Source: Candidatus Latescibacterota bacterium
Lineage (GTDB): Bacteria > Krumholzibacteriota > Krumholzibacteriia > Krumholzibacteriales > WJIX01
DNA: 11,330 nucleotides
NCBI GenBank assembly: GCA_030621255.1
Contig: JAUXHZ010000011.1
Span: forward strand, 1 to 11,330
Direction of reading: 5' to 3'
The notes below the pieces were generated by a model. The model did not search any database. It worked only from the letters and a program-made list of their open reading frames with translations, and had not been told where the DNA came from. Positions within the stretch are counted from its first letter, which is position 1, and the number at the start of each line of letters is the position of its first letter. A program made the translations under genes and the position numbers. This document shows, piece by piece, positions 6,381 through 11,330 of this stretch.

Positions 6381-7160
6381 ATGAGTAATAATTCTGATTC
6401 AAAGAAAAAAAATAAAAAGCAATCTGAAACAACGCTGGAGATGGTTCCCGTTTTTATCATGGGGAAGAAATATGATGTCCCGGCGACTCTTACAATTCAG
6501 AAAGCCTTTGAATACGCGGGTTATCAACTTGTCCGAGGATGCGGCTGCCGTGGCGGTATCTGCGGCGCGTGCGGTACGGTGTACCGTTTCCCCGACTCAT
6601 ACCGGATTGAAGTCGGCCTGGCATGCCAGACTGTTGTAAAACCTAATATGTATATTTCACAGATCCCCTTCTTTCCGGCAAATAAAGCGGTATACGATAT
6701 TGAGGAATTGGAACCTACCGGATCTACAGTAACGGCGCTTTATCCGGAAATATTTAAATGCGTAGGGTGTGGAACCTGCACACGAAGCTGCCCGATGGAT
6801 ATTGATGTAATGGAGTATATATCCAGAGCTATCCGCGGTGATATTGCCGGCGCCGCCGAATTGTCTTTTGATTGTGTAATGTGCGGATTATGCACGGCGC
6901 GTTGTCCCTCTGAATTAGTTCAGTATAATATTGGAATACTGACCAGAAGGCTCTATGGAAGACATATTGCCAAAAGAGCGAAGCATTTGGAAGATGCAGT
7001 GGAAAATGTTAAGCAAAAGAAATTTGATAAAGGGATCAAAAAACTCAAGAAGATGGATATTGACAAGTTGAAAGCAGTATACAGCGCGAGAGAAACAGAA
7101 CCTCAATTCGGCCCGGAAGAGTGGGAACCTGAAAATAAGGACTATTTAATTACGGAATAA
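6381..7160 (+). CDS. fumarate reductase/Tfr-type iron-sulfur subunit lacking the HdrB half
   Basis: This 259-residue protein would carry electrons to or from the flavoprotein encoded next. After a lysine-rich leader (about residues 8-13), a plant-type [2Fe-2S] domain shows C56-x4-C61-x2-C64-x17-C82, with an additional C54. Two [4Fe-4S] motifs follow: C127-x2-C130-x2-C133-x3-C137-P and C165-x2-C168-x2-C171-x3-C175-P. Classical SdhB/FrdB has a mixed 4Fe/3Fe/2Fe set; the paired [4Fe-4S] pattern here is closer to TfrB of methanogen thiol:fumarate reductase. TfrB, however, continues into an HdrB-like CCG domain. This protein ends instead in a basic, charged tail of about 70 residues, and HdrB is a separate gene upstream. 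No membrane-anchor gene is present, so the enzyme is probably soluble. The next gene follows after 30 bases. Confidence 0.88.
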   Translation: MSNNSDSKKKNKKQSETTLEMVPVFIMGKKYDVPATLTIQKAFEYAGYQLVRGCGCRGGICGACGTVYRFPDSYRIEVGLACQTVVKPNMYISQIPFFPANKAVYDIEELEPTGSTVTALYPEIFKCVGCGTCTRSCPMDIDVMEYISRAIRGDIAGAAELSFDCVMCGLCTARCPSELVQYNIGILTRRLYGRHIAKRAKHLEDAVENVKQKKFDKGIKKLKKMDIDKLKAVYSARETEPQFGPEEWEPENKDYLITE

Positions 7161-7190
7161 TTTTTTCACGATTCTGATGGAGATTTAATT

Positions 7191-8864
7191 ATGGCATATA
7201 CACCCGAATTAAGAAAGTTGATAAAAAGGGTTGAGAAAACAAGGCCCGCTAGAGTTGAAAGAAAGAAAAGAGGGGAAGAATTTCCGGCTCAATCTCTTAA
7301 GGAAAGAGAGGATATCCTGAAATACCATCCGGATTTCAAGGATGAGGGAAGATCGGAGATCAGAGTCGGGCCGAGCAAAGGGTATAAAATATCAAATGAA
7401 ATAGTTGAGCTTCTGCATGCTAAAAGCAGAGTTTCGCCGGATTTGCTGGATTTGTCGAACCCGGATTACGAGATAGACATTCTAATAATCGGCGGAGGCG
7501 GAGCCGGGACTTCAGCGGCGCTTATGGCAAGGGAAAATGGGGCGAAAGTAATTATAGCAACCAAGCTGAGACATGGTGACGCCAATACAATGATGGCTGA
7601 GGGCGGTATTCAGGCCGCGACAAAGAACAGGAAAGACTCACCATATTATCACTACCTTGACGCTATGGGCGGCGGCCATTTCACAAATGTTCCTGAGCTG
7701 GTTGAAACCCTGGTTAATGACGCTCCTCTCGCGCTGAAATGGCTGGAAAGCCTGGGTACTATGTTCAGCAAATTTGACGATGGAAGATTAAAAACAATGC
7801 ATGGCGGAGGTACTTCAAGAAGACGAATGCATTATGCCGGCGATATTACCGGCGCGGAAATAATGAGGACGATCAGAGATGAAGCCAGAAACCATAAAGA
7901 CGATATCAGAGTGCTTGAGTTTTCTCCGGCGGTAGAATTGATAGTAAATGAAAAAGGGCATTGCGCGGGAGCCATACTTTATAATCTTGAAACAGAAGAA
8001 TATATAATCGTCAAAGCCAAAGCTACTATTATTGCTACAGGCGGTTCAGGCCGTCTTCATATGCAGAACTTTATGACGACTAATCATTACGGCGCGACCG
8101 CGGACGGCCTGATAATGGCGTATAGGGCTGGAGTCTCCTTAAATTTCCTGCACACTGTGCAGTATCACCCGACCGGCGCTGTCTTTCCTGAACAGGCTGA
8201 AGGCCTGCTGATAACCGAGAAATTCAGAGGAGCGGGAGCTAACATAGTTAATATTGACGGAGAACAATTTGTTTACGAACGCGAACCCCGTGACGTGGAA
8301 GCATCTACGATAATCAGAGAATGTAAGGGAGTAGGCAAAGGTGTGCCGATTCCGGCCGGCAAATTTGGTGTTTGGCTCGATTCTCCAATGATAGATATTT
8401 TAAAAGGAAAAGGAACAATAAGAAAAGAATTTCCGGGGAAATGGATTCTATTTAAGCGGTATGATATTGATATTACCAAAGATCCCATGCTTATCTACCC
8501 GACTCTTCATTATCAGAATGGCGGGTTGGAGATTAACAGCAAGTGCGAGACGAGTCTGCCCGGTTTGTATGCCGGCGGTGAAGTGAGCGGCGGTATTCAC
8601 GGTGAAAACAGGCTCATGGGGAACTCTTTGCTGGATGTAACAGTATTCGGGAGAATTGCAGGCAAGGCCGCCGCAGGCTACGCGAAGACTAAATTCAGGG
8701 ACGGTAAATTAACTCTCGATCATGTAACCAAATATCATAAAGAACTCGAAAAGGAAGGTGTCGATGTGGGAGGGCGGGTATCTCCGATGCTGCTTCCGGA
8801 CTATAGTAATCCTGAAGTGCGGGAAAAACAGCTGACAACAAAATATCTTGGAACAATACGATAA
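7191..8864 (+). CDS. fumarate reductase/succinate dehydrogenase-family flavoprotein (TfrA-like)
   Basis: This 557-residue FAD protein begins with a charged extension of about 93 residues before the Rossmann motif GGGGAG (101-106). By alignment to fumarate reductase motifs, all catalytic positions are kept: H326 (QYHPTG), the proton-relay pair E343/R346 (TEKFRG), the proton-donor arginine R367 (PRD), H440 (LHYQNGG) and R474 (HGENRLMGNSLLD). The histidine that binds FAD covalently in membrane Sdh/Frd is N132 (NTMMAEGGI), so FAD should be noncovalent, as in L-aspartate oxidase. The protein probably interconverts fumarate and succinate, or a similar dicarboxylate pair. Aspartate oxidase shares these residues, but the adjacent Fe-S subunit argues for a reductase complex. 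The C-terminus is shorter than in Sdh. GGAG lies eight bases before the ATG. It sits between the TfrB-like gene and korD. Confidence 0.9.
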   Translation: MAYTPELRKLIKRVEKTRPARVERKKRGEEFPAQSLKEREDILKYHPDFKDEGRSEIRVGPSKGYKISNEIVELLHAKSRVSPDLLDLSNPDYEIDILIIGGGGAGTSAALMARENGAKVIIATKLRHGDANTMMAEGGIQAATKNRKDSPYYHYLDAMGGGHFTNVPELVETLVNDAPLALKWLESLGTMFSKFDDGRLKTMHGGGTSRRRMHYAGDITGAEIMRTIRDEARNHKDDIRVLEFSPAVELIVNEKGHCAGAILYNLETEEYIIVKAKATIIATGGSGRLHMQNFMTTNHYGATADGLIMAYRAGVSLNFLHTVQYHPTGAVFPEQAEGLLITEKFRGAGANIVNIDGEQFVYEREPRDVEASTIIRECKGVGKGVPIPAGKFGVWLDSPMIDILKGKGTIRKEFPGKWILFKRYDIDITKDPMLIYPTLHYQNGGLEINSKCETSLPGLYAGGEVSGGIHGENRLMGNSLLDVTVFGRIAGKAAAGYAKTKFRDGKLTLDHVTKYHKELEKEGVDVGGRVSPMLLPDYSNPEVREKQLTTKYLGTIR

Positions 8865-8879
8865 TAGTAAGGTGTGATT

Positions 8880-9170
8880 GTGGGTATTCGAAAGAGAGAA
8901 AAACCATTTGGAATTGAGAAACCGGATAGGCCGGCCGGGCATATCGTTATTATGGAAAACCGGTGTAAAGGATGCGGTTTCTGTGTTGAATATTGTCCTA
9001 ATGAAGTACTTAAGCTTTCAGATAAGTATAACGAGAAGGGGTATCATCCGCCTGAGATAATTAATGGCGACGCGTGCGGGTACTGTGGATTCTGCCAGAT
9101 GCTCTGTCCGGAATTCGGGATTTTTGTAGTAAGAGAAGATGAAGAAAGTAAGGAAGAAAGTAAGGATTAA
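8880..9170 (+). CDS. korD: KorD-like 2[4Fe-4S] ferredoxin subunit of 2-oxoacid:ferredoxin oxidoreductase
   Basis: This 96-residue dicluster ferredoxin subunit has motifs C29-x2-C32-x2-C35-x3-C39-P and C66-x2-C69-x2-C72-x3-C76-P, the arrangement of the delta subunit (KorD/PorD) that carries electrons from the thiamine-diphosphate site to ferredoxin. It directly precedes korA and korB, matching the common D-A-B order. No ATG opens the frame. GTG at 8880 is preferred because AAGGTG lies five bases upstream. GTG at 8874, two codons earlier, would leave almost no spacing to the ribosome site but cannot be excluded. The acidic tail (EDEESKEESKD) contains a 12-bp tandem duplication. The gap to korA is three bases. 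The family is clear; whether this subunit serves the first, the second or both alpha subunits is unknown. Confidence 0.88.
   Translation: MGIRKREKPFGIEKPDRPAGHIVIMENRCKGCGFCVEYCPNEVLKLSDKYNEKGYHPPEIINGDACGYCGFCQMLCPEFGIFVVREDEESKEESKD
9141..9164 (+). repeat. perfect 12-bp tandem duplication at the end of korD
   Basis: GAAGAAAGTAAG occurs twice back to back (9141-9152 and 9153-9164), giving the in-frame repeat EESK-EESK in the acidic KorD tail. The second copy contributes most of AAGGA (9162-9166), the ribosome site for korA seven bases before its ATG. It looks like a recent slippage event. Confidence 0.85.
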
Positions 9171-9173
9171 TAT

Positions 9174-10343
9174 ATGAAAGCTGTTGAAAAGGTGTTTTTA
9201 AAGGGTAAGCATACTCTGAGCGGCTTTGAGGCCTGCGCTGAGGGAGCCTTGTCAGCCGGGTGCAGATTCTTGGGTTATTATCCTATACGGCCTTCATTTA
9301 AAATTATTGAGAGATTTATAGAGAGATCTTTGGACGTAGACGCTGTTTTTGTTCAGATGGAGGATGAGATTTCAGCCCTTGCCGCTGTTTTAGGAGCGTC
9401 CTGGACTGGAAGAAAGTCAATGACAGTAACTTCCGGGCCCGGGTTTTCTCAGATGATGGAGCACGTAGGCCTTGGCGTTATGCTCGAGACCCCTTGTGTA
9501 ATTATTGATGTTCAGCGGAGCGGGGTATCTGAGGGGCTTCCGAATGTTGCCGGGGGGGGAGATATTATGCAGGCTAGATGGGGTTCTCACGGCGATTATG
9601 AAGTAATTGCCCTTGCTCCAAATTCTCCTTTGGAGATGTTTGAGCTTACTGTCAGGGCTTTCAGTCTCTCGGAAAGGTTTCGCACTCCTGTTGTTGTTTT
9701 GTCTGACGCGGTTATCGGCCGGAAGAAAGAAGAAATCACTATTCCCGATCAGAAAGATATTAAAATTGAAAAGAGAAAGTACTATAAAGGGAAAAAAGAG
9801 GACTATTTGCCTTTTAAATATGATGAAAAAGATCTAATTCCTCCGATGGTTGATATAGGGCAGGGCTGCAGATTTCACGTCACCGGGTTGACCCATGACG
9901 AGAGGGGCTATCCTGTAATGAGTGACAGCTGCCAGGAGTGGAATGTGCATCGGCTGGTCAATAAAATAAGGCTCTTTAGCGATCAGATAGTAGAAGTAGA
10001 GGAAGATCAGACCGAAGATGCCGATGTAGTAGTGGTATCTTGCGGGGTAGTTTCTTTGGACGCGGCAAAAGCGGTGCGGCAGGCCAGAGATGAAGGTATA
10101 AAGGCCGGGCACCTGCGCCTTGTTACGGTTTGGCCCTTCCCGGAAAAGAGAATATATGAGCTGGCGCAAAAGATAGATACTTTCGTAGTCCCCGAGATTA
10201 ATTATGGCCAGATATTTTATGAAGTTGAAAGAAGCGGCAGAGGAAGGGCGAAAACCCTTTTTCTCCATCACTCTTCTTCTCAAATAGGCCAATCGGCTGA
10301 TATTCTGAAATCAATTAAAAAAACGCGGGGGAATAACAAATAA
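9174..10343 (+). CDS. korA: 2-oxoacid:ferredoxin oxidoreductase alpha subunit with altered YPIRP motif
   Basis: This 389-residue protein has the length and order of KorA/PorA alpha subunits. The N-terminal pyrimidine-binding domain (about 17-185) includes E65 in QMEDEISAL at the position of the thiamine-activating glutamate. TSGPGFSQMMEHVGLGVMLE (86-105) and DVQRSGVSEGLP (112-123) are family hallmarks. A C-terminal transketolase-like domain (about 282-365) shows VVVSCGVVSLDAAKAV and VWPFPEKRI. KorAB oxidises a 2-oxoacid to acyl-CoA and CO2 with ferredoxin, or runs in reverse. Odd point: the highly conserved GYPITPS motif reads YYPIRPS (35-41), placing arginine at 39 where threonine contacts the substrate carboxylate region in related enzymes. 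DVQRGGPSTGLPT is also altered to DVQRSGVSEGLPN. A changed substrate or a non-catalytic role is possible. It is followed one base later by korB. Confidence 0.93.
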   Translation: MKAVEKVFLKGKHTLSGFEACAEGALSAGCRFLGYYPIRPSFKIIERFIERSLDVDAVFVQMEDEISALAAVLGASWTGRKSMTVTSGPGFSQMMEHVGLGVMLETPCVIIDVQRSGVSEGLPNVAGGGDIMQARWGSHGDYEVIALAPNSPLEMFELTVRAFSLSERFRTPVVVLSDAVIGRKKEEITIPDQKDIKIEKRKYYKGKKEDYLPFKYDEKDLIPPMVDIGQGCRFHVTGLTHDERGYPVMSDSCQEWNVHRLVNKIRLFSDQIVEVEEDQTEDADVVVVSCGVVSLDAAKAVRQARDEGIKAGHLRLVTVWPFPEKRIYELAQKIDTFVVPEINYGQIFYEVERSGRGRAKTLFLHHSSSQIGQSADILKSIKKTRGNNK

Positions 10344-10344
10344 T

Positions 10345-11196
10345 ATGAAAGCAAGTGAAGAGAAACATCCCATGGAAAACCTGCTCCGTATGGACAGAAT
10401 TCCGCATATATGGTGTCCCGGATGCGGGATCGGAAACGCTGTAAGCGCTTTTGCCGAAGCGATAAAAAAGGTTGAATATGACCTGGATGAGGTTTGTGTC
10501 GTTTCCGGTATTGGTTGTACAGGAAGAGTCGCCGGCTACGTTAAAACAGATTCGTTTCATACAACCCATGGCCGCGGTATTGCCTACGCGACAGGCGTAA
10601 AACTCGGCAACCCGAAAATGAAGGTTATAGTAATTTCAGGGGATGGAGATTTATCGGCTATTGGCGGGAATCATCTTGTACACGCGGCGAGAAGGAATAT
10701 AGATATGACAGTTATTTGCGTTAATAATTTTATTTACGCGATGACGGGAGGCCAGGTTGCCCCTACTACTCCGCGCCCCGCGTTTACAACAACTTCACCT
10801 TTCGGGAATTTCGAGAGCCCCATAAATATCCCTCGATTGGCTGAGGCCGCCGGCGCGGTATATGTGGCCAGATGGACAGCTCTGCATATGCGCAGATTAA
10901 CGGATTCAATTGTGGAAGCCTTAAAGAAACCGGGGTTTTCCTTTGTTGAGGTCATCGCGCCCTGCGCGATGTACTATTCAAGAACCAACAGATTGGGTGA
11001 CGGCCTCAATATGATGAAATTCTACTATGATAATTCGGTTATAAAGCATGGGGAACCGACGGAGAATCTGGATATCGGTTTTCAGGAAGAAATAATAATT
11101 GGGAAATTTATCGATAGAGAAAGACCGACTTTTTCTGAAACCGTGGAAAGCTGGAAGCAGGAATACAAGACCGGTCAACAGGGAGGCGGCGATTGA
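10345..11196 (+). CDS. korB: 2-oxoacid:ferredoxin oxidoreductase beta subunit
   Basis: This 283-residue KorB-type subunit binds thiamine diphosphate and the proximal [4Fe-4S] cluster. Cluster cysteines are C24 and C27 (WCPGCG), C58 (SGIGCTGR) and C207 (APC). The thiamine motif runs from GDGD (99-102) to NN (127-128). HGRGIAYATGVKL (75-87) and YAMTGGQVAPTTP (131-143) resemble 2-oxoglutarate-type beta subunits, with alanine in place of the usual glycine in YGMTGGQ. The length is normal. Unlike the preceding alpha subunit, the core motifs look intact. The ATG at 10345 lies one base after the korA stop, with GGGGGA about 12 bases upstream. A second in-frame ATG at 10372 is possible. The stop overlaps the next gene by four bases (TTGA). 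The 2-oxoglutarate assignment is likely but not proven. Confidence 0.94.
   Translation: MKASEEKHPMENLLRMDRIPHIWCPGCGIGNAVSAFAEAIKKVEYDLDEVCVVSGIGCTGRVAGYVKTDSFHTTHGRGIAYATGVKLGNPKMKVIVISGDGDLSAIGGNHLVHAARRNIDMTVICVNNFIYAMTGGQVAPTTPRPAFTTTSPFGNFESPINIPRLAEAAGAVYVARWTALHMRRLTDSIVEALKKPGFSFVEVIAPCAMYYSRTNRLGDGLNMMKFYYDNSVIKHGEPTENLDIGFQEEIIIGKFIDRERPTFSETVESWKQEYKTGQQGGGD
11181..11186 (+). promoter_or_regulatory. Shine-Dalgarno site fixing a TTG start
   Basis: GGGAGG ends six bases before the TTG at 11193-11195. It lies inside the end of korB and supports a rare TTG start for the following gene, which has no in-frame ATG or GTG nearby. Confidence 0.7.
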
Positions 11197-11330
11197 AAGC
11201 TGATCCGCGTGATGTTTTAACGGGTACATATTACATAGACGGCGATATCGCGATTGCCTACGGCGCTCTCGCTGCCGGATGCAAATTTCTGGGCGGATAT
11301 CCTATTACACCTTCTACAGCGGCCGCGGAG
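11193..11330 (+). CDS. second 2-oxoacid:ferredoxin oxidoreductase alpha subunit, N-terminal part
   Basis: Only 46 codons are present; the gene runs off the window end. Translation from TTG gives an alpha-subunit N-terminus: GDIAIAYGALAAGCKFLGG followed by YPITPSTAAAE. It aligns without gaps to the first korA: C30 and G34 coincide, and T39 here occupies the position of R39 there. The motif is therefore canonical in this copy. The four-base overlap with korB and the GGGAGG site indicate coupled translation. A korC gamma subunit would be the usual next gene after korB, so either a second KOR set begins here or this is an alternative alpha partner for the same beta subunit. It cannot be called complete, and a downstream gamma-domain fusion cannot be judged. 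Confidence 0.88.
   Translation, partial: MKADPRDVLTGTYYIDGDIAIAYGALAAGCKFLGGYPITPSTAAAE

Noticed and set aside
9834..10292. Open minus-strand frame of 152 codons within korA
   Set aside because: It is fully inside a well-conserved alpha-subunit gene and has no motif or start signal.
1..11330. tRNA, rRNA, CRISPR array, insertion sequence or phage genes
   Set aside because: I saw no cloverleaf-like segment, spaced direct-repeat array, transposase or integrase motif, or flanking terminal repeat. The window is filled by metabolic genes.

Overview
The window looks like a piece of a bacterial chromosome from a strict anaerobe. The reasons are bacterial Shine-Dalgarno sites (a full AAAGGAGG in one case), a sigma70-like promoter, a class I fructose-1,6-bisphosphatase, and a dense run of oxygen-sensitive iron-sulfur and thiamine-diphosphate enzymes. 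Base composition is moderate. I cannot name the phylum. Sulfate reducers and relatives, Nitrospirota-like autotrophs, or an uncultured anaerobic lineage would all fit.

Layout. Positions 1-2582 carry a two-gene minus-strand unit: an MmgE/PrpD-family protein (1206-2582), then class I FBPase (165-1160), with a weak candidate terminator hairpin beyond it. A 364-bp AT-rich divergent intergenic region (2583-2946) holds two inverted repeats and a good promoter reading right. From 2947 to the window end, all genes lie on the plus strand and are tightly packed: hdrC, hdrB, hdrA (heterodisulfide-reductase-type electron-transfer module); a short [2Fe-2S]/2x[4Fe-4S] protein and a large FAD protein, together resembling soluble fumarate reductase or thiol:fumarate reductase (TfrB/TfrA-like); korD, korA, korB (2-oxoacid:ferredoxin oxidoreductase); and the first 46 codons of a second korA-like alpha subunit, cut by the window end.

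How it may work (inference). HdrA-type flavoproteins can bifurcate electrons. The flavoprotein keeps every residue used for fumarate/succinate chemistry, and KorAB/KorD use ferredoxin with 2-oxoacids and CoA. Fumarate to succinate and succinyl-CoA to 2-oxoglutarate are nearly adjacent steps of the reductive TCA cycle. One reading is that exergonic fumarate reduction is coupled through HdrCBA to ferredoxin reduction, which then feeds reductive carboxylation; the reverse, oxidative direction is also possible. No input module (MvhD, FloxCD/HdrF-like, Fdh, hydrogenase, NADH dehydrogenase) and no membrane subunit is visible, so the donor is unknown.

Most unusual points: the physical joining of the Hdr, fumarate-reductase-like and KOR modules; a TfrB-like subunit without the HdrB-like half, while a separate HdrB is encoded upstream; a KorA whose normally invariant YPITP motif reads YPIRP, followed at once by a second alpha subunit with the canonical motif; and no gamma subunit between them.
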